Below the pieces are notes generated by a model. It was not told the origin of the DNA and searched no databases. It worked only from the letters and a program-made list of their open reading frames with translations. The position numbers and the translations under genes were made by a program. Of a DNA stretch of 64,000 nt, positions 27,077 to 36,353 are shown one piece after another. Origin of the DNA: Sphingomonas sp. Root720 (GTDB taxonomy: Bacteria > Pseudomonadota > Alphaproteobacteria > Sphingomonadales > Sphingomonadaceae). The stretch lies in contig NZ_LMID01000015.1 of the NCBI RefSeq assembly GCF_001428605.1, forward strand, positions 290,001-354,000, written 5' to 3'. How positions within the stretch are numbered: position 1 is the first letter of the stretch; every line of letters begins with the position of its first letter.

Positions 27077-27169
27077 CGTCATAGGGTTGGGACCTTGATT
27101 CGCGCTTCAGGCTGGTTCAGCCTGGAACGATCGAGGACCGGAGCAGCGGCAGGGAGGCCCTGAACCACA

Positions 27170-27591
27170 GTGCTGCTGCACATCGTCGCGCGGGGCAGGA
27201 TCGGCCGGGGTCCCGAGGCCGAGCTGGTCGACCGCTACATGAAGCGGATCGCCTGGCCGACGCGCATCACCGAACTGCCCGACGCAGGCGGCCGCGTGCC
27301 GCCGCGCGATCCCGGCACCGTCCTCGTCATGCTCGACGAGAAGGGCGAGCAGCTCGGATCGATGGCCTTCGCCGAGAAACTCGGCCGCTGGCGTGACGAC
27401 GGTCGGCGCGAGACCCGCTTCCTGATCGGCGCCGCCGACGGCTTCGACGAGGCGCAGCGCCGCGACGCCGACCTGCTCTTCGCCTTCGGCAAGGCGACCT
27501 GGCCCCATCTCCTCGCCCGCGCGATGCTCGCCGAACAATTGTGGCGCGCGACGAGCATCCTCGCCGGCCATCCCTATCACAGGGAAGGCTG

Positions 27592-27592
<1 letters not shown>
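27170..27592 (+). CDS. rlmH: 23S rRNA (pseudouridine1915-N3)-methyltransferase RlmH
   Basis: SPOUT-family methyltransferase that modifies pseudouridine 1915 in helix 69 of 23S rRNA. The 140-residue protein shows the knot region LVMLDEKGEQLGSMAFAEKL, then FLIGAADGFDEA (glycine-rich SAM loop) and the conserved end LARAMLAEQLWRATSILAGH followed by PYHREG. The start is GTG, with AGGGAGG at 27151-27157. Its stop overlaps the next ATG by one base (TGATG). Confidence 0.96.
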
Positions 27593-28821
<1,229 letters not shown>

Positions 28822-28958
28822 ACGCGCCGTCGACGACGGCATTGACCCGCGATGCATTGCTAACCATCTTATCCCATGGTCGAAGCCGGGCGGGCGCCTA
28901 TTTCCCGCCCCCGCAAAAGCTTGTACGACAGGTTGCTTATTTGGAGCGGGCGAAGTTG

Positions 28959-30308
28959 ATGACGAAGACCCTGTTGCGTTCCGCCGGCCTGTTCGGCGCC
29001 GGCATGCTGGCCGCCACCCTCGCCCCGGCGATCGGCGCGGTCGACGTCAGCACCTACAAGGAACTCGACCAGTTCATGAGCGTGTTCGAGCGGGTCCGCT
29101 CGGACTATGTCGACAAGGTCGACGACCGCACCCTGATCAAGGGCGCGATCGACGGCATGCTCGCCAGCCTCGATCCCCACAGCTCCTACCTCGACGCGCG
29201 CGACCGCCAGAACATGCGCACCCAGACGCAGGGCGCCTATGGCGGCCTCGGCCTTTCGGTCACGCTGGAGGACGGCGCCGTCAAGATCATGACCGCGCAG
29301 GAGGATACCCCCGCGTCCAAGGCCGGGCTCAAGACCGGCGACTTCATCACCCATCTCGACGGCAAGCTGCTCTATGGCGGCACGCTCGACGAAGCGGTCG
29401 ATCAGATGCGCGGCAAGCCCGGTACCAAGCTGCTGGTCACGATCGTGCGCCCCGGCCGCGACAAGCCGTTCGACGTCAGCCTGACCCGCGAACTGATCCA
29501 GCTCAAGCCGGTCAAGTGGGAGGTCAAGGACCAGGTCGGCATCATCAACATCAACACCTTCGTCAACGCCAACACCGGCGATTCGGTGCGCGCGGCGATC
29601 GCCGGCGTCCAGAAGTCGCTCGGCCATGATCCGCTCGGCTATGTGATCGACCTGCGGTCGAACCCCGGCGGCCTGCTCGACCAGGCGATCGACGTGTCCG
29701 ACATCTTCCTCGACCGCGGCGAGATCGTCTCGCAGCGCGGCCGCGAGAAGAACGACATCGAGCGCCGCTACGCCACCGCCTCCCCCGCCGACCTTGCGCA
29801 TGGCCTGCCGATCATCGTGCTGGTCGACGCCGGCTCCGCCTCGGCGGCCGAGATCGTCGCGGGTGCGCTGCAGGACCAGAAGCGCGCGCTGGTGATGGGC
29901 GAGCGGACCTTCGGCAAGGGCTCGGTCCAGACCGTGCTCGAACTGTCGGACGACACCGCGCTCAAGCTCACCACGGCGCGCTATTTCACGCCGTCGGGCA
30001 AGTCAGTGCAGGAAGGCGGGATCAAGCCGGACATCATCGTGCCGCAGCTCAGCGATCCCGATTACAAGGACCGGCCGCGCCTGCGCGAGGCCGACCTGCG
30101 CCGCCACCTGATCAACGAGGCGAAGATCGACGACAAGGTGCTCGAGGACGACGGCAAGCCCGATCCGCGCTTCCAGCTGACCGCCGAAGCGCTGAAGAAG
30201 CAGGGCGTCGACGACTTCCAGCTCGACTATGCGATCAAGACGATCTCGCGCATGGCCCAGCCGCCGCTGCGTACCGCCCTCACCGGCGCCAAGCGCGGCG
30301 CGCTGTAA
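28959..30308 (+). CDS. ctpA: Carboxy-terminal processing protease (S41 family)
   Basis: A 449-residue periplasmic serine protease. It has an N-terminal signal/anchor (LLRSAGLFGAGMLAATLAPA), a PDZ domain at about 95-180 (GLGLSVTLEDGAVKI, SKAGLKTGDFITHLDG), and an S41 core with the catalytic serine in GSASAAEIVAGALQD (292-306) and general-base Lys320 in ERTFGKGSVQT. Such proteases trim the C-termini of envelope proteins and often act with LytM-type factors; here ctpA directly follows the envC-like gene. The ATG at 28959 was preferred to upstream frame codons because it precedes the signal sequence and follows GGAGCGGGCG. Confidence 0.94.
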   Translation: MTKTLLRSAGLFGAGMLAATLAPAIGAVDVSTYKELDQFMSVFERVRSDYVDKVDDRTLIKGAIDGMLASLDPHSSYLDARDRQNMRTQTQGAYGGLGLSVTLEDGAVKIMTAQEDTPASKAGLKTGDFITHLDGKLLYGGTLDEAVDQMRGKPGTKLLVTIVRPGRDKPFDVSLTRELIQLKPVKWEVKDQVGIININTFVNANTGDSVRAAIAGVQKSLGHDPLGYVIDLRSNPGGLLDQAIDVSDIFLDRGEIVSQRGREKNDIERRYATASPADLAHGLPIIVLVDAGSASAAEIVAGALQDQKRALVMGERTFGKGSVQTVLELSDDTALKLTTARYFTPSGKSVQEGGIKPDIIVPQLSDPDYKDRPRLREADLRRHLINEAKIDDKVLEDDGKPDPRFQLTAEALKKQGVDDFQLDYAIKTISRMAQPPLRTALTGAKRGAL

Positions 30309-30395
30309 TCTCGGTGCTTCCCGTCGCCGCAGGGGCGGGGAGAGAGAAGCGGGGGGGGGCTTATCTCCCTCCCTCCGCCTCGCTATACCGGCGGC

Positions 30396-30869
30396 ATGAC
30401 CGGTTTCGCCCAGGCACGGCTCGCCGCGCTGCTTCTTCCCTCCGCCCTGATGCTGGGGGCGCTCGGCTCGCAATATATCGGCGGGCTCTTCCCCTGCGAG
30501 ATGTGCCATTGGCAGCGCTGGCCGCATGAGGTGGCGATCGCGCTCGCGCTGTTCGCCTTCCCGCTCGGCGACAAGCGGTCGGGGCGGATCGTCCTTGCCC
30601 TTGCCATCGCCGCGATCCTGCTGAGCGGGGCGATCGGGGTCTTCCATGCCGGGGTCGAATATCGCTGGTGGACCGGAATCACCCGCTGCTCGGCGCCGCC
30701 ATCGGGCGGGTCGGACGCCGATCTCCTCGCCCAGATCATGGCGACACCGATGATCCAGTGCGACGTTCCGCAATGGACCTTGTTCGGCATCTCGCTCGCC
30801 GGCTTCAACGCGATCGCCTCGATCCTCGGCGGGCTCGGCATCGTCGCGCTGTGGCGGCGCAAGCCATGA
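30396..30869 (+). CDS. dsbB: Disulfide bond formation protein B
   Basis: Inner-membrane quinone reductase that reoxidises DsbA. The 157-residue protein has four membrane helices, the periplasmic pair Cys34-Glu-Met-Cys37 (GGLFPCEMCHWQRWPH) and the second pair Cys98 (GITRCSAP) and Cys122 (PMIQCDVP). All four functional cysteines are present. The stop overlaps the coq7 ATG (ATGA), coupling it with a ubiquinone-synthesis gene, which makes sense because DsbB passes electrons to quinone. Confidence 0.92.
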   Translation: MTGFAQARLAALLLPSALMLGALGSQYIGGLFPCEMCHWQRWPHEVAIALALFAFPLGDKRSGRIVLALAIAAILLSGAIGVFHAGVEYRWWTGITRCSAPPSGGSDADLLAQIMATPMIQCDVPQWTLFGISLAGFNAIASILGGLGIVALWRRKP

Positions 30870-31495
30870 ACGCCGACGAGCAGCAGAACGCGGCACCCTC
30901 CGTGGTCGCCACCGCGCAACAGCGCGCGACACCCTCCGTAGTCGCCACCGCGCAACAGCGCGCGGCACCCTCCGTAGTCGCCACCGCGCAACAGCGCGCG
31001 GCGATGCTCCGGGTCGACCAGGCGGGCGAATATGGCGCGACCCGCATCTATGCGGGCCAGCTGGCGGTGATGGGCCAGCGCGCGGCCGATGCCCGCATGA
31101 TCGCGCGGATGGCCGAGCAGGAGGCGCGCCACCGCGCGATCTTCGACCGGATGACCGCCGAGCGCGGGGTGCGGCCGACCGCGCTGCAGCCCTTGTGGAA
31201 CGTCGCCGGCTTCGCGCTGGGCGCGGCGACGGCGCTGATCGGCCCCAAGGCGGCGATGGCCTGCACCGCCGCGATCGAGACCGAGATCGACAAGCATTAT
31301 CGCGAGCAGCTCGAGGCGATCGGCGACGGCGATCCCGAGCTCAGCGCGACGATCGGGGAATTCCAGGCCGAGGAGGTCGAGCACCGCGACGCCGCGATCG
31401 CCGCGGGAGCCGAGCAGGCGCCGGCCTACCCGTTGCTTTCGGGTGCGATTCGACTCGGCTGCCGCATTGCCATTGGCCTGTCCCGCCACATATAA
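30866..31495 (+). CDS. coq7: Demethoxyubiquinone hydroxylase (Coq7)
   Basis: Di-iron monooxygenase of the last hydroxylation in ubiquinone synthesis, at the membrane. The 209-residue product has the paired EXXH-type iron ligands: AGEYGATRIYAGQL, then EQEARHRAIFD, TAIETEIDKHYREQL and EFQAEEVEHRDAAI. Residues 10-45 are unusual: three exact or near-exact copies of a 12-residue unit (A/T)PSVVATAQQRA precede the catalytic domain and have no counterpart in the family as known. Translation is coupled to dsbB by ATGA. Confidence 0.93.
   Translation: MNADEQQNAAPSVVATAQQRATPSVVATAQQRAAPSVVATAQQRAAMLRVDQAGEYGATRIYAGQLAVMGQRAADARMIARMAEQEARHRAIFDRMTAERGVRPTALQPLWNVAGFALGAATALIGPKAAMACTAAIETEIDKHYREQLEAIGDGDPELSATIGEFQAEEVEHRDAAIAAGAEQAPAYPLLSGAIRLGCRIAIGLSRHI
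30893..31000 (+). repeat. Three tandem in-frame 36-bp repeats in coq7
   Basis: Three contiguous 36-base units (30893-30928, 30929-30964, 30965-31000), nearly identical at DNA level: each contains CCCTCCGT(A/G)GTCGCC and ACCGCGCAACAGCGCGC. The length is a multiple of three, so each adds 12 residues to the Coq7 N-terminus. Almost complete nucleotide identity indicates recent duplication by slippage or unequal recombination. Confidence 0.95.
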
Positions 31496-31523
31496 GAAGC
31501 CTCAATCGCAAGGGACCGCGCCG

Positions 31524-31922
31524 ATGACGACTCACCGTTTCCTCCCGCCGGCGCTGGGGATCCTTGCCGCCATCGCCGCCGCCGCGCCGTTCGCCATGCC
31601 GGCGCAGGCGCAGCGCAGCGAGCGGGTTCTCACCATCTTCGGCAGCGATCCCTGCCCGACGAGCGGCGGCGACGAGATCGTCGTCTGTCAGCGCATGCCC
31701 GAATCGGAGCGCTACCGGATCCCCGAGCAGCTGCGCCGCACCGAACCGCGCAACGACAATTGGGGCGATCGCGCGGCGAGCCTCGAATATGTCGGGCGCA
31801 GCGGCGTTCAGAGCTGCTCGACCAGCGGCGTCGGGGGTGCTTCCGGCTGCTTCCGCGAGCTGGCCCGCAAGGCCTGCGACGAGGACAAGGCCGACGGCAA
31901 GAAGTGCGGGATCAAGTTCTGA
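31524..31922 (+). CDS. Small secreted protein of unknown function (paralogue A)
   Basis: A 132-residue exported protein with a signal peptide (hydrophobic to about residue 25, ending PAQAQ). The mature part begins with a conserved block: ERVLTIFGSDPCPTSGGDE, IVVCQRMPESERYRIPEQLR. Cysteines at this block and near the C-terminus (SCSTSGVGGASGCF, ACDEDKADGKKCG) may form disulfides. It is clearly homologous to the protein at 32091-32477. Such paralogues are seen in sphingomonads as uncharacterised secreted proteins. Start placed at 31524 because it opens the signal peptide. Confidence 0.75.
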   Translation: MTTHRFLPPALGILAAIAAAAPFAMPAQAQRSERVLTIFGSDPCPTSGGDEIVVCQRMPESERYRIPEQLRRTEPRNDNWGDRAASLEYVGRSGVQSCSTSGVGGASGCFRELARKACDEDKADGKKCGIKF

Positions 31923-31954
31923 CGCGGGGGTGAGTGCCGGGGCATCGGTGCCGC

Positions 31955-32043
31955 GTCCCCGGCGCAGGCTGGGGTATCGTGCCGCAGCGACGGATGGGCG
32001 CTTTCGAGCCACGCCTGAGAAGCCGGCCTTCGCGGGGATGATG
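31955..32043. repeat. Degenerate dispersed inverted repeat, copy 4
   Basis: A worn copy between the two paralogous genes: left GTCCCCGGCGCAGGCTGGGG, right GCCTGAGAAGCCGGCCTTCG and CGGGGATGATG. The arms no longer pair fully. Confidence 0.4.
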
Positions 32044-32090
32044 CCCTTTTATTCAGCACCCCGAAAGCGTCCCGGGCGTTATCTCCCTGT

Positions 32091-32477
32091 ATGAAGGTCC
32101 TGCTCCCGATCCTGCTGCTCGTCGCGGCCCCCGCCATCGCCGCACCGGAGGCTGCCGACGCACCGGCGCCGCGCATGAGCACGCTGGTCGTCTTCGGCGA
32201 CGATCCCTGCCCGCGCAGTTCGGACGACGAGATCATCGTCTGCGCCCGCCAGCCCGAGAGCGAGCGCTATCGCATCCCCAAGGCGCTGCGGAAGAAGCCC
32301 AAGGCCGACGAGGTGACGCAGAGCTGGGTGGAACGCACCCGGACCTTCGACATGGTCAGCAAACAGGGCTTGCCCAACAGTTGCTCGCCCAACGGCAGCA
32401 ATGGCCAGACAGGCTGCATGCGCCAGTTCCTGGAGGCCGCGCGCGCCGAGCGCGAGGCGATGAAACGGGAACAGTGA
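32091..32477 (+). CDS. Small secreted protein of unknown function (paralogue B)
   Basis: A 128-residue exported protein with a signal peptide (MKVLLPILLLVAAPAIAAPE) and the same block as paralogue A: TLVVFGDDPCPRSSDDE, IIVCARQPESERYRIPKALR. The rest differs; two cysteines near the end (NSCSPNG, TGCMRQF) align with those of A. The two genes are direct tandem duplicates separated by 168 bases that hold a degenerate repeat. Function unknown. Confidence 0.75.
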   Translation: MKVLLPILLLVAAPAIAAPEAADAPAPRMSTLVVFGDDPCPRSSDDEIIVCARQPESERYRIPKALRKKPKADEVTQSWVERTRTFDMVSKQGLPNSCSPNGSNGQTGCMRQFLEAARAEREAMKREQ

Positions 32478-32538
32478 CGCCGTCGCACCTTCCGCTTCCC
32501 CACCGATCCGCTATACTCCCGGGATCAGGGGGTAGGCG

Positions 32539-33282
32539 ATGAAATCGATCGATCCGGACCTGCTGCTGCGCGCCTATTCGATCGGGGTCTTCCCGATGGC
32601 CGACAGCCGTGCCGCCGACGACGTCTACTGGGTCGAGCCCAAGAAGCGCGGCATCCTTCCCCTCGATCAATTCCGCCTGTCGCGCTCGCTGGCCAAGACG
32701 ATTCGCTCGGACCGCTTCACCATGACGGCGGACCAGGCCTTCGGCCGGGTCGTATCCGAATGCGCCGCCGTCACCAGCGACCGGCCCGATACCTGGATCA
32801 ACCCCGCGATAGAGGCGGCCTATGCCGATCTCCACCGGCGCGGCCACGCCCATTCGATCGAGTGCTGGCGCGGCGACCGGCTGGTCGGCGGACTCTATGG
32901 CGTGCGGCTGGGCGGGGCGTTTTTCGGCGAGAGCATGTTCAGCCGGGAGAGCAACGCCTCCAAGGTCGCGCTCGCCTGGCTGGTCGCGCGGCTCCGGATC
33001 GGCGGGTTCCGGTTGCTCGATTGCCAGTTCATCACCGATCACCTCCAGTCGCTCGGCGCGATCGAGGTGACGCGCGACGATTATGTCGCGCTGTTGGACG
33101 CGGCGCTGGGCGTGGTTGGCGGCGCGGGCGCGGGCGGTACCGCGGTCGCCGGCGCTGCGGCGGGCTGGTCGGCGCCCGACTTCTTCGCGCTCGACCGCGG
33201 CGCAACCGCGCCCGACACGCGCACCGTGTCCGGGCCGATATCGGGATGCACCATCGTGCAGCTCTTGGGCCAGACGTCGTAG
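32539..33282 (+). CDS. aat: Leucyl/phenylalanyl-tRNA-protein transferase
   Basis: Aat transfers Leu or Phe from tRNA to proteins with N-terminal Arg or Lys, marking them for ClpS/ClpAP degradation. The 247-residue product shows LLLRAYSIGVFPMAD (8-22), YWVEPKKRGILPLDQF, INPAIEAAYADLHRRGHAHS, ECWRGDRLVGGLYGVRLGG and the catalytic-fold segment GESMFSRESNASKVAL. The last 67 codons overlap the opposite-strand DUF2155 gene, yet the C-terminal end SGCTIVQLLGQTS looks like a family-type ending. Confidence 0.95.
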   Translation: MKSIDPDLLLRAYSIGVFPMADSRAADDVYWVEPKKRGILPLDQFRLSRSLAKTIRSDRFTMTADQAFGRVVSECAAVTSDRPDTWINPAIEAAYADLHRRGHAHSIECWRGDRLVGGLYGVRLGGAFFGESMFSRESNASKVALAWLVARLRIGGFRLLDCQFITDHLQSLGAIEVTRDDYVALLDAALGVVGGAGAGGTAVAGAAAGWSAPDFFALDRGATAPDTRTVSGPISGCTIVQLLGQTS

Positions 33283-33803
33283 ACGGGGTCCTCGACCGCG
33301 TTGAGCGACGGGGACTCCTTGAACAGCCAGCCCGAGAAGACCCGCCGCCAGGCGCCGTCGCGGCCGCGCACGTCGGTCTGGACGAAGGCGCCGGTCAGCT
33401 TCTGATCCTCCCACGCGGCGGTCGTCTCGCAGGCCCGCAGGCGCAGGACGACGTCCCCGATCCGGATCGCCTGTCCCGGCCGCAGGCTGACGTCACGCGA
33501 TTCGCCGTTGCGCTTGTTGAGCAGGCCGAGCACCGCCACCCGCTCGCCCATCGGCGTTCCCTCGGTGACGAGCGGCTTGTCCGGGATCTTCTCGACGACC
33601 GCCTTGGGTGCTTCGGGGGCGCTGCCATCGGCGTCGGACGGACGTTCCGAATCGCCGGTCGGCGCCAGGGCGGGCACCGGCGCGACCGCCTGCTCGTCCG
33701 CCGGGATGGCCTCGACCGGAACCTGCTGCTGGCTGACCGCCTGCCAGGCGCCAAAGGCCGCGAGGCCGCCGAGCGCGACGGCGCCCAGCAGGATGCGCTT
33801 CAC
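33081..33803 (-). CDS. DUF2155 domain protein
   Basis: A 240-residue protein with an N-terminal hydrophobic anchor or signal (MKRILLGAVALGGLAAFGAW), an acidic/Pro linker and the DUF2155 core (about 80-185: VAVLGLLNKRNGESRDVSLR, RLRACETTAAWED, VFSGWLFKESPSLNAVEDPV and YDVWPKSC). The C-terminal 60 residues are Ala/Pro-rich and lie antisense to the end of aat. The GTG start overlaps the mlaD stop (GTGA). DUF2155 genes lie beside mlaD/NDUFA12 and aat in many alphaproteobacteria; the role is unknown, probably envelope. Confidence 0.85.
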   Translation of the reverse strand: MKRILLGAVALGGLAAFGAWQAVSQQQVPVEAIPADEQAVAPVPALAPTGDSERPSDADGSAPEAPKAVVEKIPDKPLVTEGTPMGERVAVLGLLNKRNGESRDVSLRPGQAIRIGDVVLRLRACETTAAWEDQKLTGAFVQTDVRGRDGAWRRVFSGWLFKESPSLNAVEDPVYDVWPKSCTMVHPDIGPDTVRVSGAVAPRSSAKKSGADQPAAAPATAVPPAPAPPTTPSAASNSAT

Positions 33804-34297
33804 GGCTTCGGCGCCTCTCCGGCCGGGGCGGATCCGGCTGAGTCGCCCGACTTGTTGATGAACTGGCCGACCATCCCCATCAGGTCCATCGCGCCCTGCG
33901 TGTCGGCGATGGTGTCGCCGTCCTTGAGCGGGACGGTGTCGCCGCCCGGGATCAGCGATATGAAGGTCGCACCGAGAAAGCCCTCGGAGGTGATTGCCGC
34001 GCTGCTGTCGGCCGGCAGCTTGATCGCCGGATCGAGCGCGAGGGTCGCCTTGACCTGGAAGCTCTGCGAATCGAGCGCCTGGCTGGTGACGGTCCCGACC
34101 TTCATGCCGGCGACGCGGACGTCGCTGCCGATATTGATTCCCGTGCTGTTCGGGAAAAGCGCGGTGACGTGGATCGCGCCGGCCTTGGCGCCGCCGCCGG
34201 TGGCACCCCAGGCGAACCACACGAACCAGGCCGCGAACAGGATGACGAACAGACCGACGAGCGCCTCGCCGATATTCTCACGTAGCAGCGACTTCAT
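33800..34297 (-). CDS. mlaD: MlaD-family phospholipid-transport substrate-binding protein (MCE domain)
   Basis: Periplasmic-facing part of the Mla ABC system for phospholipid trafficking between membranes. The 165-residue protein has one N-terminal membrane helix (EALVGLFVILFAAWFVWFAW) and an MCE domain: VTALFPNSTGINIGSDVRVA, GMKVGTVTSQALDS and FLGATFISLIPGGD. The ATPase and permease genes are not in this cluster. It is 3 bases after the NDUFA12 gene and coupled to DUF2155 by GTGA. Confidence 0.9.
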   Translation of the reverse strand: MKSLLRENIGEALVGLFVILFAAWFVWFAWGATGGGAKAGAIHVTALFPNSTGINIGSDVRVAGMKVGTVTSQALDSQSFQVKATLALDPAIKLPADSSAAITSEGFLGATFISLIPGGDTVPLKDGDTIADTQGAMDLMGMVGQFINKSGDSAGSAPAGEAPKP

Positions 34298-34300
34298 GGC

Positions 34301-34684
34301 TCAGTTCGGGCTCCATGCCTCGTAATCGCCGGTCGCGGCGGCACGCACGCCGCCACGCTCCAGCGCACCTGACGGACGATAGGCCGCTTCGGTTCCCGTC
34401 AGGTTCGGTTCGGCCGCCTTCTGCCAGACGCGCGGCGCGGGCAGCTGGTCGGGGGTAAGGTCGGTGCTGTGGTGCAGCCAGCCATGCCATTCGGCCGGAA
34501 CCCGGCTGGCGTCGTTGGGCCCGGAATAGATGACCCAGCGGCGCGGCCGGCCGTCGGTGGCGGTGCCGCCCTCATAATAGACGTTGCCCAGCGCATCCTC
34601 GCCGATCCGCGTGCCGTTGAGCTTGCTGAACAGCAGCGTGCCGATCGTGGCGCCGTCCCACCAGGTGAAGATCTTCTTGAGCAT
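34301..34684 (-). CDS. NADH:ubiquinone oxidoreductase NDUFA12-family subunit
   Basis: A 127-residue homologue of the mitochondrial complex I accessory subunit NDUFA12 (B17.2), found in alphaproteobacteria. Visible signatures: FTWWDGATIGTLLFSKLNG, RIGEDALGNVYYEGG, RRWVIYSGPNDASRVPAEWH and GWLHHSTDLTPDQLP. It sits at the edge of the inner-membrane complex. First gene of the NDUFA12-mlaD-DUF2155 run. Confidence 0.93.
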   Translation of the reverse strand: MLKKIFTWWDGATIGTLLFSKLNGTRIGEDALGNVYYEGGTATDGRPRRWVIYSGPNDASRVPAEWHGWLHHSTDLTPDQLPAPRVWQKAAEPNLTGTEAAYRPSGALERGGVRAAATGDYEAWSPN

Positions 34685-34791
34685 GGTTTCCGCTTAGCCC
34701 TTGCGCCCTAGGTGGCGCAAGTGATTGTAGCCCTCAGCTGCCAGCGGTCACATCCGTGACCTTGGCTATTTTCGCATACGCGACGGCGCAG

Positions 34792-35019
34792 CCAGCGCGG
34801 GGCGCTGGCGAGCAGGGAGCTCGGGCGGCCGCCACGGCTCGCTTTGCGAGCCGATCTCCGCCTACGGACTGCCCCCGGCAGTCCGCGGACCGGCTACGAT
34901 CCTTGCGGGACACTGGCGTGTCCCGACGCAGAGCTGATCGTCGGAGCCTGCCAAAGGCTCCGCAAGCGCGAACGCGCGCCCGAGCTTATGCGAGGACAGC
35001 CAAGCGGGCGGATGCCCGC
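34792..35019. repeat. Block of six consecutive perfect stem-loops
   Basis: Within the 357-base gap 34685-35041 there are six short perfect hairpins, each with a 6-8 bp stem and a 3-5 base loop: CCAGCGC-GGG-GCGCTGG (34792-34808), GGCTCGC-TTT-GCGAGCC (34836-34852), GGACTGCC-CCC-GGCAGTCC (34866-34884), GGGACAC-TGGC-GTGTCCC (34907-34924), GGAGCCT-GCCAA-AGGCTCC (34943-34961) and GCGGGC-GGAT-GCCCGC (35004-35019). Stem sequences differ from each other, so this is repeated structure, not repeated sequence. No T-tract follows any stem. The whole may be a structured RNA or a mobile/dispersed element; function unknown. Confidence 0.7.
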
Positions 35020-35041
35020 GCCGGCGCCCGAGGCCGAAAAA

Positions 35042-35518
35042 TCAGCGATTTTTCCATTCAACGACGTCGCCCTCGGCGATCCCGTCGGCGGCGGCGCCGC
35101 CGCCGACGATCTCGAGCACCGCCGCGACCGGCTCGCCCGACGGCACCGGAGTCAGGTCCTCGGGCACGGTATTGGCGGCGATCCGCGCGATCGTCCCGTC
35201 GGCGCGGATGAAGATCATGTCGAGCGGGATGTAGGTGTTCTTCATCCAGAAGCTCGCGTCGCGTGGCGGGACCATCGGGAAGATCATGCCGCCATGGTCG
35301 GGCAGGCTCGTGCGGTACATCAGCCCGCGCGCCTGCTCCTGCGGGGTCGACGCGACCTCGACGGCATAGCTGCGCGTGCCGCTCGCGGTCCGGATCGTGA
35401 GCGGGACGGTGGCCTGCATCCCGGCCCCCGGCGGCGGGCCGGCCGACGTCGGCGCGCAGCCGGCGAGCGCGATCGAGACGGACGCGAGGATAGCGAGCAG
35501 CCGCAACGGCGTGACCAT
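35042..35518 (-). CDS. DUF192 lipoprotein
   Basis: A 158-residue protein with a lipoprotein signal (LLAILASVSIALAGC, lipobox cysteine at residue 21) and a DUF192 domain: YAVEVASTPQEQARGLMYRT, GGMIFPMVPPRDASFWMKNT and YIPLDMIFIRADGTI. DUF192 proteins are small, export-linked and of unknown function. It starts 3 bases after the cold-shock gene stop and is probably co-transcribed with it. Confidence 0.88.
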   Translation of the reverse strand: MVTPLRLLAILASVSIALAGCAPTSAGPPPGAGMQATVPLTIRTASGTRSYAVEVASTPQEQARGLMYRTSLPDHGGMIFPMVPPRDASFWMKNTYIPLDMIFIRADGTIARIAANTVPEDLTPVPSGEPVAAVLEIVGGGAAADGIAEGDVVEWKNR

Positions 35519-35520
35519 CG

Positions 35521-36117
35521 TCAGTCGGTGATCAGTTCGACGGCCAGCGGGCCCTTGCGGCCATCGGCGATCCGCGCCTTCATGCGTGTCTCGGGCAGCA
35601 GGTCGGGCAATCCCGCGCGGCGGACCGTCTCCATATGGATGAAGATGTCCTGCGTCTCGCCCTCGCGGACGAGGAAACCATAGCCTTTGAGCCGGTTGAA
35701 CCATTTGACGACGACCGCCTCGGGCTCGCCGGCCTGGTCGACGAGCTGGACCGGATCGACCCGGTCGGCGTTGCGCTTCGCGATCAGGTCGGGATCCGGG
35801 CCGGTCGCGGTCGAGAGGTCGATCGCGAGGATGCGGCGCGCCTGCAGGCCGCGGTCGCGGGCCACAACCTCGCATGCGATGCGCGCGCCTTCGGGAAGGG
35901 TGCGGCGGCCATGATCGCGCAGCACCGAGAAATGGACGAGGACGTCTCCACGATCACCATCGGTCGAGATGAAGCCGAAGCCCCGCGTGGCGTCGAACCA
36001 TTTGACCGCCCCCACAACGGTTTCGGCGGGTTCGCCTGTAACCATCGATACGCGTTCCTGCCCGCTGTCCAAGCTGACGTCGCGCAACGTTACAGACGCA
36101 ACAGACTTTTCATTCAT
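35521..36117 (-). CDS. Cold-shock protein with two CSD domains
   Basis: A 198-residue protein with two cold-shock domains. The first (about 33-95) carries [17 protein letters not shown] and the RNP2-like VLVHFSVL. The second (about 133-195) carries [17 protein letters not shown] and IFIHMETV. The aromatic RNP residues that stack on single-stranded RNA or DNA are present in both. Double-CSD proteins are typical of alphaproteobacteria. An internal ATG at codon 25 (36045) is an alternative start. The downstream DUF192 gene follows closely. Confidence 0.92.
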   Translation of the reverse strand: MNEKSVASVTLRDVSLDSGQERVSMVTGEPAETVVGAVKWFDATRGFGFISTDGDRGDVLVHFSVLRDHGRRTLPEGARIACEVVARDRGLQARRILAIDLSTATGPDPDLIAKRNADRVDPVQLVDQAGEPEAVVVKWFNRLKGYGFLVREGETQDIFIHMETVRRAGLPDLLPETRMKARIADGRKGPLAVELITD

Positions 36118-36353
36118 CGCCTAGTCACCCGCAGCCCTGGGGTAAGCTTCTACCATAGCGCGCCGCTGAAACGAAGTGCTTCCGCATCCGGCGCCAGCCC
36201 CCGGACCTCGATCGTTCAAGGCTGAATCGGCCTGAAACGGGAATCGAGGTCTCAACCATCCGAAGGAAGCCTTATGCACGACTCCGATGGAGGCGCATAG
36301 CGCTTCCGCCTCGGACGATCAGGCCCCGCCGGCGCCTTTTCGCGCGTTCCGCG

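Noticed and set aside
30893-31000. CRISPR-like interpretation of the three 36-bp repeats in coq7
   Set aside because: The units are contiguous with no spacers and are in frame with coq7; they are coding tandem duplications.
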